DNA of 64,000 nt from Epiperipatus broadwayi (lineage: Eukaryota > Onychophora > Udeonychophora > Euonychophora > Peripatidae): positions 62,001-126,000 of the forward strand of contig JAQFVV010013362.1 of NCBI GenBank assembly GCA_028023455.1, written 5' to 3'. Below the pieces are notes generated by a model. It saw only the letters and a list, made by a program, of their open reading frames with translations, did no database searches and was not told where the DNA came from. The position numbers and the translations under genes are program-made. The first letter of the stretch is position 1; every line of letters starts with the position of its first letter. Below are positions 14,417 through 25,799 of the stretch, in pieces.

Positions 14417-16757
14417 CTCAGTTCAATTGTTAGGAGAGGACTTCATGATTGAATTTTCAAGTTAATTGTGCTATTAGAAAATAGCTAAGTAAATTTATAG
14501 ACGCTCTAAAATCATTTTTTAAAAATTACAAGAGTGTCGTTATAAATAATCTATAAAAGTTTTAAATAATAGACATGCAGTGTTAATGTAAATTTTCCTA
14601 TCAATCGTCTCTAAATTGAAGCTCAATTTGCAAGCAAATGGTCATGGGAACATCATATATAGTGAAAATATATCGGAAACTTTACCTTAGAAATATGACA
14701 AATGCTGGATTAATTCGGAAAATTACAAGATGGAGAAAAGTAGTATTTTGGACAGTATATAATTTTAAAAGCTAATTACTATTGCCTATTAGAAAATTAA
14801 ATATTTTAAAGAATAGAAATACTTCTTTATAAAGAAAGTATTTTGTAGGATATAAATTTAAATATATATCTTAAGGAAAGATATTAGAAATAAAAGTAGG
14901 TTTTATAAATACTTGCCTTGCTAAGTCTTTATGTTTAAAGGACTGAATGTTGATAATTTTGAAAGGCAAATAGATTGAAATATAGTTAGCTGAAAATCTT
15001 AATATAATAAAATTATTGTATTGAAATAATTTAAACGCGGGTCGTTTATAGATAAAGAAGCTGATTCTTACCTGGATATTTTGATAAGAAATGTGCAAGT
15101 AATGCATGGACGTCCAAGTTAATTTTAAAAATAATTAAATATAGATTTTTATAAACTATAGACTAAATTAAAATAATAACTTTTGAATAATATTTTAAAA
15201 GAACTAAACCAGGATCCTATAAACTATTTTAATTTTATTTTATTTTCTTGTGGGAACTTATTTTTAAAAGAACATTTTCGTTTTTCATAAACTTTTAAAA
15301 AACACGTGAGGGACCGGAAACAGGAAATGGTGTGCTAGTGAATATGTGCCTAGGATTAAAAAAAAACTTTATGGTGGAAAAGTAAACATCGCTGGAATCA
15401 CGTAATATGAACTCTGTTTTATTTATCTAATATAAAAACTAAATATTATTAATTTATTAAAATAAGATAGGTACATATCTTTAAATAGTAACTAAAAAAT
15501 AATATAATGATTAATTGCATGAGTTTGTTTTATAATTAATATAACACAGAATATTTTAAAGTATGATCGTAAGTATAAATGTGAATTATTTTATGAAGCT
15601 GTAATTCCGAAGAATATTGGAAGATGGACTGGACATTAATTCATTATCTATGGTAAAAATTGTATAATAATAATTTTGATGTATTTAATATGTTTTATTT
15701 AGATCAACCAAATATTATGTTATTTTGAATGAATGTATGATTATTTTAAAAATACACACACATTATATTGGCAGTGACAGTTTTATTTAAATATGCATAA
15801 TTTGAATTTATGAAATAAATACGATGCAACATTACATAAGAAGCTTAGAAATAATTATATGATTCTTTCGTTGATAAATTTTGGTATTGTTTTTATGTTA
15901 TAGTATTAGAATTATATTTATTATTCATGGGTAATTATTTTATTGCAAGTTAGGAATAGATTTAAAAGTCTATATTTTACTGTTGTTTTATTGGATAAAT
16001 TACGTTAAGTTTTATGTAGAAGTTTATGTTGGATTGAAGATTTACCAAGTATAGACGATGAAGTATAAATAGTTTGGATAATTAATATTTTATTTAGAGT
16101 TGAAAGTTGTTTTCCGGAAATTTTAAATAAGTTTAGAGGATGTTTTGTAGATAGAAATTTATTAAGAAGGAGTAGTATAACACATAAAGTAAAGTAATAA
16201 TTTCACATAAAAAAAAAAAGAATCATAGAATTTATCTAATATAATATTTTATGAATTTGAAATTAATGAATAAATTTAATATTATTATTTAACAGTACAT
16301 ATATGTAATGCATATTTGATAAAACATGTAGCATGAATTGTATTAAATGAAATATAAAATTATAATCAGTTATTTGTTATTACATTATAAAGATACATTA
16401 GTTTCTATATTATGCTATTAGAGTAATACTAATAGTAGAGTGAACACATACTAGTACATGATGAAATAAGTAACAGTAATACTTAAGAGATGTAGCAATT
16501 TAATTAGTAAAGTTTAATTGTTTACATATGCTACATAAATATTATTTACATAAATTTTTCTGTGTAATAATTGAAGTTCACTGATATTTATTTAAAGTCT
16601 AAGTTTTGAAAACATACTTCAATGTTATTAATACAGCATTTTAAAAGATGTATAATTACTTATTAGGAGTATGAGTTAATAACAGTGTAAACATATTGTA
16701 TTATTATTTCTTATTTTTATTTTCTTTGTTTTCATAAATTGAACTGTAAATATTGTA

Positions 16758-16825
16758 AATAAATTCTTAATTAAAGTTAATGTTAATAAATTTGTTTAAT
16801 TTGTTTTAAAAGTGTGTCGAGTTCA
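16758..16825 (+). terminator. Candidate LTR polyadenylation region
   Basis: Two AATAAA hexamers (16758-16763 and 16785-16790) are followed by a T/GT-rich stretch ending in AAAAGTGTGTCGAG, a plausible downstream GU-rich element. AATAAA is frequent by chance in such AT-rich DNA, so the call is weak. Confidence 0.25.
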
Positions 16826-17728
16826 TTATTTTGCACCACAGCATTTGACAGCAGATAATTTAAAGAAACATAATATTTGCACAATGTGAATTTATTAATA
16901 TTATTTTAGAAAATAAATACAATATTTTCCTGATTATCATTTATAAGAATTGATTGACATTAATATATCATATTACAATGGTCATAGAGTAATTATCATT
17001 CATAAGATGGTTATAATACACAATATAAGAGTACAAGATTATTTATTGCCACAGATTAATAAATTGTAAGATTTTGATCTATTCCCAAAATTAAGATACT
17101 ATATGAAGATAAAAGATATACATATGATTATTTATTTAATGATTATTGATATAACAGAAATAGAGAAGATTAGGTTATACTCTAAGATTAGTATTATTAT
17201 TATTATTAAAATAAGTTAGGTGTATTTAGGTTTGATGTAAAATCCCATATCATACTTATTTACATGAGTTATCATTACTTTAAGATAATTAGAAGAACCT
17301 GAGATTATTTAATTATATGTTAAAAATTAAAAGTTAAGATTTATTTATTTTATTATTATTAAAGATAGTTTATTTTATTTAAAAGCCATAAGAATGCTGT
17401 AGATGTAGTATTAAGTTAGTAAGGAAGTAATAGTAGTCTTATGCCATTGAGACAATGTCTTGGAAGATATTGACCCAATGTAAATCTACTTATTACTTTG
17501 TAACTTTACTTCACAGTCTCATGATTTTAATAAATACTTATTTAATTAGTACATACTGTAGAAATATATTGATTTTGATAATTAATAATAAATTTAATTA
17601 GAATATGATAGTATAAAAGTAAATTAAAGATAGATATACAAATTTTTAGTTAAGCATTATAATTTTAATTGAGCTAGTCGTATTTCAAATTATATTATAC
17701 ATCGAGAAGTAAGGGTACAAAGGGTAAG

Positions 17729-17901
17729 AAGGATTTTGTCGCGGCAACGTGGGGCTCCCGATATGTTGGGATTATAATTTTATCAACCCGATGGTTGGAA
17801 AAGAAGGATTTTGGCGCCGGCAATGTGATGGGCTATTGATATGTTAGATTATAATTTTATCAACCCGATGGTTGGAAAAGATGGATTTTGGTGCTCAACG
17901 T
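17729..17901 (+). repeat. Tandem 74-77 bp repeat, each unit carrying a PBS-like sequence
   Basis: Units start at 17729, 17803 and 17880 with GAAGGATTTTG, GAAGGATTTTG and GATGGATTTTG. Each continues into a TGGCGC-like motif and then, in the first two, ATTATAATTTTATCAACCCG and ATGGTTGGAAAA. The third unit is partial. Confidence 0.8.
17738..17758 (+). other. Primer-binding site (PBS1), tRNA-Lys(CUU)-like
   Basis: It starts TGTCGCGG and continues into CAACGTGGGGCTC. Animal tRNA-Lys(CUU) ends GAGCCCCACGTTGGGCGCCA, so a perfect PBS would be TGGCGCCCAACGTGGGGCTC; 13 consecutive bases match, with mismatches and one extra base near the CCA end. It lies 17 bp after the LTR, farther than usual. Diverged copies follow at 17812-17834 (TGGCGCC intact) and 17889-17901 (TGGTGCTCAACGT). 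A splice-donor-like AGG|GTAAGA lies between LTR and PBS. Confidence 0.6.
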
Positions 17902-18556
17902 TTTAGGCCTAGATATTTAATTAAGAATTGAGATACATAATTTTAGGAATAATATATGTGTTAGTAGAGTAAAATGATAGGTATAATTTGTTGATAAAAA
18001 TAGTGTATGTATTAAAATGTATACTTTAAGAGTTAGTGATTAGTATGTTTATTAAACATAAATAATTAGTATTTTATGATAATATTTATAATTGATTAGA
18101 TATTGATTATAAAATAGAATAAAGATCTTATTAGTAAAGTTATTATATTTTCATGTGGTATCTATAATATGATTATTTAAAAATTAAGTACTGTGTTAAT
18201 TTTAAAATTAATAAGTAGATAAATAGGTAAATTATGGAAATGTGGCAAATAATTATTTTATAATATGACCATATCAATTCTTAAAATATTTTAGATGAAT
18301 ACTTAATATTATATATTATGTGCAAATTGTCTGTGGATCATAGGTGTAAAGATAATGACATGACACAATTTTGTTATTTGAAGTTATAATTATTTAAAAA
18401 TAAATAGCGTAGAGTTTTCAAGGATATTATTTTATGATTAATTGTAGAAGTGAGTTGAGTGGAGATGGGAAGGTTGATAGGGAATTATTTTGAAAATCAT
18501 TGATAATAAATACTGCATAATAATAGTAGAATTGAATTTTAAAAAAACTATAAAAA

Positions 18557-20083
18557 ATGGATAATTGGGATAAAGATCTAGAAGTCGAAATGTCCCATTT
18601 TGTTGTTGAAGATAACAGTTGTGTGGAGAGTAAAGAAGTAGAGAAATTAGCAGATTCAGAAATAATATTAAAAGATACTCAAAGTATGGATAGTGAAATA
18701 GAGGAGGAAGAAGAGATAATTTTTAAAACAGCAGACAAAGAATTAGTGAAAACTAAGAAAGGAGTAGATAATTTTTCAATAGCTGATGTTATGAAACATA
18801 TGGAGTTAATGAGTCAAGGTCTTATGAATTTAATGAAAAAAATGGAAAAAGAGAGTTATACAAATAGTGTTAGGTTTGATTCTTTAAAAGAAGAAATGAA
18901 AGAAATGAAAGAGGAGAGTAAATCTTTAAAAGAAGAAATAAAAGCAGAAATGAAAGAAATAAAAGAGGAGAGTAAGTCTCTTAAAGCAGAAATAAAGGAT
19001 AATTTTGCAGTTGTAATGAATTTTAATAAAAAAATGGAAGATAGAATGGATAATATAGATATAAGATTTGATAAAAATGAAGAGGTAGTTGAGTCTTTAA
19101 AATTAGAAATACTAAAAATTGAGGATAAAAATCAAGAATTTCTAGAAAGAAAACTTCATGAATTTTCAGAAAGCACAATTAAAAGTCTAAAAGATCAAAT
19201 AGCAGAATCTGTTGATCAATGTAGAATTAATAATAATAATGTGACTTTAAAAATTGATGACTATAAATTAAAAGTGGATAATGAAATTGGTGAAGTTAAG
19301 AACCAAATTAGCAATATTAATGAAAATATTAAAGATGTTAGAAGTGCCATAGTTCAGAACAAAGGGAATATAAAAGATGAAATTTGTGAAATAAAGAATG
19401 ATATAAATCATATTAATGAAGAAGTTAGAAGTATTAAAGAAGATGTAGTTCAGAATAAAAAAGAGATTTCTATAAAATCTATTGAAATAATTAATAGTAG
19501 GAATGAATTATATCAAAGAATACTGGAGAATCCTAAAGAATATTTTAAATTGACTGAAGAAATGATAGGAATGTGTAAATCCTATGAAAAGTTAGTTGGA
19601 GAAAGAACTATAGACCAAATTAATAATTTTAAGAAATATTATGTTGATGATAAAAGATTTGGGAGATTTACGAAGATAAAATCAAAATCTTCAAAGCAAA
19701 AGTACTTAAAGTTGTTGAAGCATAAATTATTAAAAATTATAGATATAAGTAGTAATAAATTTAAGAATAAAATGCAAGAAGTGATATCTAAATGTATTGT
19801 TAATGATAAAAATATTTATGTACAAGCTGATATTTTTAAAGAAATATTATTTGAAGGAATTAGGAACTTAATACCTAATGATGAAGTTATAAATGGAAAA
19901 TTTAATTGGAATAAAGATTTAAGCAAGATAAAAGTAAGACTTAAATATCCAAAGCATGAGAAATTTATAACAGATTTTCTTGAAAATAATCTTAATAAAG
20001 GAAAGAAGATAGGAAAAGTTAAGGTGAGATTTAAGAAAGGAGAAAGAGAATTAAAGTTTAGATTTAAAGAAGAAGATATTTAA
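18557..20083 (+). CDS. 508-aa coiled-coil protein of the LTR element (Gag-like, unrecognised family)
   Basis: The only long intact ORF of the element, starting at an ATG preceded by AAAAAA. Residues 1-55 are acidic. Residues about 75-310 are almost continuous charged helix with heptad-like Leu/Ile/Met spacing, including an exact-length 18-residue tandem duplication (EMKEMKEESKSLKEEIKA at 113-130, then a near copy at 131-148). A second weaker repeat covers about 250-305. From about 315 the sequence becomes globular-looking and basic (WNKDLSKIKVRLKYP, then KGKKIGKVKVRFKKG), ending FRFKEEDI. No CCHC knuckle, protease or RT motif is seen. By position this is the Gag slot. A coiled-coil plus basic C-terminus could multimerise and bind RNA, like other retroelement structural proteins, but that is inference. 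It could also be an accessory protein. The intact frame within recent LTRs suggests selection until recently. Confidence 0.75.
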   Translation: MDNWDKDLEVEMSHFVVEDNSCVESKEVEKLADSEIILKDTQSMDSEIEEEEEIIFKTADKELVKTKKGVDNFSIADVMKHMELMSQGLMNLMKKMEKESYTNSVRFDSLKEEMKEMKEESKSLKEEIKAEMKEIKEESKSLKAEIKDNFAVVMNFNKKMEDRMDNIDIRFDKNEEVVESLKLEILKIEDKNQEFLERKLHEFSESTIKSLKDQIAESVDQCRINNNNVTLKIDDYKLKVDNEIGEVKNQISNINENIKDVRSAIVQNKGNIKDEICEIKNDINHINEEVRSIKEDVVQNKKEISIKSIEIINSRNELYQRILENPKEYFKLTEEMIGMCKSYEKLVGERTIDQINNFKKYYVDDKRFGRFTKIKSKSSKQKYLKLLKHKLLKIIDISSNKFKNKMQEVISKCIVNDKNIYVQADIFKEILFEGIRNLIPNDEVINGKFNWNKDLSKIKVRLKYPKHEKFITDFLENNLNKGKKIGKVKVRFKKGERELKFRFKEEDI

Positions 20084-20193
20084 TAATTAAGACAAATAAT
20101 TCTTAAAGAAGATGTGTATTTGATAATGTATTATGGCATTATATTATATTAGTATTTTTTTTTTTTTTTGTAAAACAAACATAAGATATTTCT

Positions 20194-20304
20194 ATGTTAG
20201 CAACCTTCAAAGTAAGGGAGAATGCATTTATGTTAACCACACCAGATGGGGAAAAAGTAACTTATAATGCAAGGAGTTTAATTCCATTTCCTTCTGAAGT
20301 GTGA
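20194..20304 (+). CDS. 36-aa ORF, possible remnant of the pol C-terminus
   Basis: ATG at 20194 to TGA at 20304. It reads MLATFKVRENAFMLTTPDGE followed by KVTYNARSLIPFPSEV. The pattern of a 'TPDG' turn, a short strand, 'YNARSL' and 'PFP' shortly before the stop resembles the extreme C-terminus of many Ty3/gypsy integrases, where '..DG..y.rN.r.LkpfP' closes the polyprotein. Upstream, the frame is closed by TAA at 20182 just after a long T run. I read it as the tail left after deletion of pol from an autonomous ancestor; it could also be a chance frame. Confidence 0.35.
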   Translation: MLATFKVRENAFMLTTPDGEKVTYNARSLIPFPSEV

Positions 20305-21132
20305 GTTACAATTTTAAGAATGTATTGTGAACAAAGATTTTAATGTAATGTTTAAATATAATGCTTCACATAAGGAAATAATTTATTATATATGATGAGT
20401 TAGCAGAATAGATAAAGATTTAATTGAAGAAGTTTACAGAATATGTATAATAAGATATTATTTATTGAGTTAATAAATAATAATTTTGGGAGAAATCAAT
20501 TTTGGTCAGAATGACTAAAATAAAATATGGAATTAGCTATTAAAGTAAATATGTTTAAGTAAAAGTTGAGTAATAAAGATATAAAGTATAAAGACTCATA
20601 TATTTAAAGTATATGTAAGTAGATCTTATGAAAGATTAATTTATATTATAGTAGTGATCATGAAATTGATCAATCTTAAGGGATCAAGTTAATCTTTTAA
20701 AATGAGAAGTATATAGATTTATTAAACAATGATCTATAAAATTGCTAATGAAACTAGCAATAAATTTGGAATAAAATACATAAAGTAGTTTAAAATATAG
20801 TATTAACTATAGGAATATGTATTTACAGTAGTTTATTTAAAAAGTGTATTTAAAAGAGTTTAAATATTTAATGTTTATAGAAATATTAGGGAAATAAAAG
20901 TAACCTAATTAAGAGATGAGTAAAGAAAAGTGAAACTTAATTTATAAAGTAAAAGAAATTATTGTAATTTTATTTAAAAGTGTTTTCTAATTGAGATTTA
21001 AGATGATGTTTCAATGCTTTATAAAATTTTATGTCAAAGTAATTTATTATAATATTTAATGATAAGAAAGATGAAGATGATAAATGTGGATTAAAGAAGA
21101 TGAAGATAGATGTTAAATTTAAAATTTTATCC
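20305..21132 (+). other. Internal region without recognisable genes
   Basis: AT-rich, stop-dense in all frames. It probably forms the 3' untranslated part of the element. Confidence 0.5.
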
Positions 21133-21144
21133 GAAGGAGGGGAA
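21133..21144 (+). other. Polypurine tract of the LTR element
   Basis: GAAGGAGGGGAA, the most purine-rich, G-rich run in the internal region, ends two bases before the 3' LTR start. This is the expected place for the plus-strand primer. Confidence 0.75.
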
Positions 21145-21216
21145 TATGTGCCCTTTTGTATGGGTCACCATCTAATTTTGTGCTAATCTATTAAAAATTT
21201 TAAATTTAAGATATAT

Positions 21217-21680
21217 TTGAATATGTGATGTTAATTTTGCTTATGGTAATATTTCAAAAGGTTTAATTAAAGCAATCTATGAGTATTTGATGTGTAAAAT
21301 TGTGCTGATATTGAGAGAGACATTTTAAGTGATGATGATTATAATATATAGTTGGAAAAATGGCCATAATCAATACTGCATTAATATATTTACACGACCA
21401 AATATTTATATTCTCTTATAATATTATTTTATCAACAACAAACATATGCATTTAATTTTAACTTGTCTTTTAAACACTTTTAGCTTTACATACCTATTTA
21501 TTAAATATATTAATGCAGTATTGATTATGGCCATTTTTCCAACTATATATTATAATCATCATCACTTAAAATGTCTCTCTCAATATCAGCACAATTTTAC
21601 ACATCAAATACTCATAGATTGCTTTAATTAAACCTTTTTGAAATATTACCATAAGCAAAATTAACATCACATATTCAAAT
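21217..21680. repeat. Fold-back rearrangement within the 3' LTR
   Basis: The LTR runs normally to 21391. Then come about 7 foreign bases (CACGACC), followed by an inverted copy of the LTR segment that lies at about 13520-13790 in the 5' LTR, and normal order resumes at about 21681. The result is a hairpin with ~170-bp arms and a ~110-bp loop. The expected gain (171 duplicated + 7 filler) equals the 178-bp length difference. Confidence 0.8.
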
Positions 21681-22272
21681 ATTTTAATTATTGTAAGTAC
21701 TTAAATAGAAGATTGATATTTGATTTTAATAATATCGAATAATTGTTTTAAAATCTATTATAATATCTTATTTATTTAAAAATATTTATTTTAAAAAAAA
21801 AATGCAATTGTTAGTTTATTCTTAGACGACGATAAGCGTTTCTTGTGTTGTAGAGAACAGATGTTATTTAAATATACACAAACATGCTTGGAAGTTATTT
21901 AGCAAAGTTGCATAAATATTTTAAAAAATCATGTTGTAAAATTTATAAATAATACGTGAGTTATCACGAGATAAAAATAAAGATATTCAATGTAAAATAT
22001 TAAATCTGATTTTAAAATATTGTTTTAAAAATATCACGTATAAAAAAAGACTTAGTGTATTTTAAATAGTCTTATAAAAGTTTAAATTAAAATCAAGTAG
22101 AATAATATATTTTTTTTTAAAAGTGTTTAATGGATTTAAATAAACGATAAGAATTATTTAAAAATGTAATAATGTAATAAATATTAAATATTAAATAAGT
22201 CATTATTTATTTTTAATTTTGTGTTGTTGGTAAAATATGTAAATAAGCCAGCAAAGTTGATTGTTTAATCTA

Positions 22273-22306
22273 CCAATCAAATGGGAAGTTTCTTCCGGTA
22301 TAAAAG
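22273..22306 (+). promoter_or_regulatory. CCAAT and TATA boxes of the 3' LTR
   Basis: CCAATCA at 22273 and CCGGTATAAAAG with TATA at 22299-22306, identical to the 5' LTR pair. Just downstream, a few bases present in the 5' LTR are missing. Confidence 0.55.
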
Positions 22307-25300
22307 CTCAGTTCAATAGGAGAGGACTTCGTGATTGAATTTTCAAGTTAATTGTGCTATTAGAAAATAGCTAAGTAAATTTATAGACGCTCTAAAATCA
22401 TTTTTTAAAAATTACAAGAGTGTCGTTATAAATAATCTATAAAAGTTTTAAATAATAGACATGCAGTGTTAATGTAAATTTTCCTATCAATCGTCTCTAA
22501 ATTGAAGCTCAATTTGCAAGCAAATGGTCATGGGAACATCATATATAGTGAAAATATATCGGAAACTTTACCTTAGAAATATGACAAACGCTGGATTAAT
22601 TTGGAAAATTACAAGATGGAGAAAAGTAGTATTTTGGACAGTATATAATTTTAAAAGCTAATTACTATTGCCTATTAGAAAATTAAATATTTTAAAGAAT
22701 AGAAATACTTCTTTATAAAGAAAGTATTTTGTAGGATATAAATTTAAATATATATCTTAAGGAAAGATATTAGAAATAAAAGTAGGTTTTATAAATACTT
22801 GCCTTGCTAAGTCTTTATGTTTAAAGGACTGAATGTTGATAATTTTGAAAGGCAAATAGATTGAAATATAGTTAGCTGAAAATCTTAATATAATAAAATT
22901 ATTGTATTGAAATAATTTAAACGCGGGTCGTTTATAGATAAAGAAGCTGATTCTTACCTGGATATTTTGATAAGAAATGTGCAAGTAATGCATGGACGTC
23001 CAAGTTAATTTTAAAAATAATTAAATATAGATTTTTATAAACTATAGACTAAATTAAAATAATAACTTTTGAATAATATTTTAAAAGAACTAAACCAGGA
23101 TCCTATAAACTATTTTAATTTTATTTTATTTTCTTGTGGGAACTTATTTTTAAAAGAACATTTTCGTTTTTCATAAACTTTTAAAAAACACGTGAGGGAC
23201 CGGAAACAGGAAATGGTGTGCTAGTGAATATGTGCCTAGGATTAAAAAAAACTTTATGGTGGAAAAGAAAACATCGCTGGAATCACGTAATATGAACTCT
23301 GTTTTATTTATCTAATATAAAAACTAAATATTATTAATTTATTAAAATAAGATAGGTACATATCTTTAAATAGTAACTAAAAAATAATATAATGATTAAT
23401 TGCATGAGTTTGTTTTATAATTAATATAACACAGAATATTTTAAAGTATGATCGTAAGTATAAATGTGAATTATTTTATGAAGCTGTAATTCCGAAGAAT
23501 ATTGGAAGATGGACTGGACATTATTTCATTATCTATGGTAAAAATTGTATAATAATAATTTTGATGTATTTAATACGTTTTATTTAGATCAACCAAATAT
23601 TATGTTATTTTGAATGAATGTATGATTATTTTAAAAATACACACACATTATATTGGCAGTGACAGTTTTATTTAAATATGCATAATTTGAATTTATGAAA
23701 TAAATATGATGCAACATTACATAAGAAGCTTAGAAATAATTATATGATTCTTTCGTTGATAAATTTTGGTATTGTTTTATGTTATAGTATTAGAATTATA
23801 TTTATTATTCATGGGTAATTGTTTTATTGCAAGTTAGGAATAGATTTAAAAGTCTATATTTTACTGTTGTTTTATTGGATAAATTACGTTAAGTTTTATG
23901 TAGAAGTTTATGTTGGATTGAAGATTTACCAAGTATAGACGATGAAGTATAAATAGTTTGGATAATTAATATTTTATTTAGAGTTGAAAGTTGTTTTTCC
24001 GGAAATTTTAAATAAGTTTAGAGGATGTTTTGTAGATAGAAATTTATTAAGAAGGAGTAGTATAACACATAAAGTAAAGTAATAATTTCACATAAAAAAA
24101 AGAATCATAGAATTTATCTAATATAATATTTTATGAATTTGAAATTAATGAATAATTTTAATATTATTATTTAACAGTACATATATGTAATGCATATTTG
24201 ATAAAACATGTAGCATGAATTGTATTAAATGAAATATAAAATTATAATCAGTTATTTGTTATTACATTATAAAGATACATTAGTTTCTATATTATGCTAT
24301 TAGAGTAATACTAATAGTAGAGTGAACACATACTAGTACATGATGAAATAAGTAACAGTAATACTTAAGAGATGTAGCAATTTAATTAGTAAAGTTTAAT
24401 TGTTTACATATGCTACATAAATATTATTTACATAAATTTTTCTGTGTAATAATTGAAGTTCACTGATATTTATTTAAAGTCTAAGTTTTGAAAACATACT
24501 TCAATGTTATTAATACAGCATTTTAAAAGATGTATAATTACTTATTAGGAGTATGAGTTAATAACAGTGTAAACATATTGTATTATTATTTCTTATTTTT
24601 ATTTTCTTTGTTTTCATAAATTGAACTGTAAATATTGTAAATAAATTCTTAATCAAAGTTAATGTTAATAAATTTGTTTAATTTGTTTTAAAAGTGTGTC
24701 GAGTTCATTATTTTGCACCACAGCATTTGACAGCAGATAATTTAAAGAAACATAATATTTGCACAATGTGAATTTATTAATATTATTTTAGAAAATAAAT
24801 ACAATATTTTCCTGATTATCATTTATAAGAATTGATTGACATTAATATATCATATTACAATGGTCATAGAGTAATTATCATTCATAAGATGGTTATAATA
24901 CACAATATAAGAGTACAAGATTATTTACTGCCACAGATTAATAAATTGTAAGATTTTGATCTATTCCCAAAATTAAGATACTATATGAAGATAAAAGATA
25001 TACATATGATTATTTATTTAATGATTATTGATATAACAGAAATAGAGAAGATTAGGTTATACTCTAAGATTAGTATTATTATTATTATTAAAATAAGTTA
25101 GGTGTATTTAGGTTTGATGTAAAATCCCATATCATACTTATTTACATGAGTTATCATTACTTTAAGATAATTAGAAGAACCTGAGATTATTTAATTATAT
25201 GTTAAAAATTAAAAGTTAAGATTTATTTATTTTATTATTATTAAAGATAGTTTATTTTATTTAAAAGCCATAAGAATGCTGTAGATGTAGTATTAAGTTA

Positions 25301-25799
25301 GTAAGGAAGTAATAGTATTCTTATGCCATTGAGACAATGTCTTGGAAGATATTGACCCAATGTAAATCTACTTATTACTTTGTAACTTTACTTCACAGTC
25401 TCATGATTTTAATAAATACTTATTTAATTAGTACATACTGTAGAAATATATTGATTTTGATAATTAATAATACATTTAATTTGAATATGATAATATAAAA
25501 GTATATTAAAGATAGATATGCAAATTTTAATTAAGCATTACAATTTAATTGAGCTAGTCGTATTTCAAATTATATTATACTTCGAGAAGTAGGGGTACAA
25601 TATATATATATATACAAACTTTACATCCAGATCAACCAGAATAGATTTTTATTTATTTAGAAATTTCAACAATAATATTATGTGACATAACATGTTATTT
25701 ATTATAGGAAAATTAAGAATATATATTACATAATTATTTATAACCTAAACTCATAACTTAGAATTTTCCATTATGTTTTTTTTAATTTTTTAGCTATAG

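Larger units (their letters stand above)
13446..17720 (+). repeat. 5' LTR, 4275 bp
   Basis: Bounded by TGTGCCC and GGGTACA. It matches 21147-25599 nearly base for base except for the rearranged segment there, and 3859-8168 in reverse with more divergence. It contains a conserved CCAAT/TATA pair about 0.95 kb from its start and late AATAAA signals. Short ORFs inside it are identical in both LTRs only because the LTRs are identical; none resembles a known protein. Confidence 0.9.
13446..25599 (+). mobile_element. Giant-LTR, pol-less LTR retrotransposon (LARD/TR-GAG-like)
   Basis: A complete element with two long direct repeats (13446-17720 and 21147-25599) starting TGTGCCC and ending GGGTACA. 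A 3426-bp internal region carries a tRNA-Lys-like primer-binding site 17 bp after the 5' LTR, one 508-aa ORF, a short 36-aa ORF and a purine-rich tract just before the 3' LTR. No reverse transcriptase, RNase H, protease or full integrase is visible in any frame, so mobilisation would need enzymes in trans. Apart from a rearranged block in the 3' LTR, the LTRs are almost identical, implying a recent insertion. It sits in intron 1 of the P4HA-like gene in sense orientation, inside an AT dinucleotide run with ATAT on both sides. Its layout recalls plant LARDs (LTRs above 4 kb, internal region about 3.5 kb). Confidence 0.88.
21147..25599 (+). repeat. 3' LTR, 4453 bp, rearranged near its start
   Basis: Same ends as the 5' LTR. 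It is 178 bp longer because of the fold-back block at 21217-21680; elsewhere differences are few single-base changes and small indels. The downstream flank is an AT run. Confidence 0.9.

Noticed and set aside
14871-15107. 78-aa frame identical at 22757-22993
   Set aside because: Same reason: identical LTR positions, not an independently conserved gene.
13446-25599. Segmental duplication as explanation of the two 4.3-kb direct repeats
   Set aside because: TG...CA ends, PBS, polypurine tract and AT-flanked borders with a solo copy elsewhere fit an LTR element much better.
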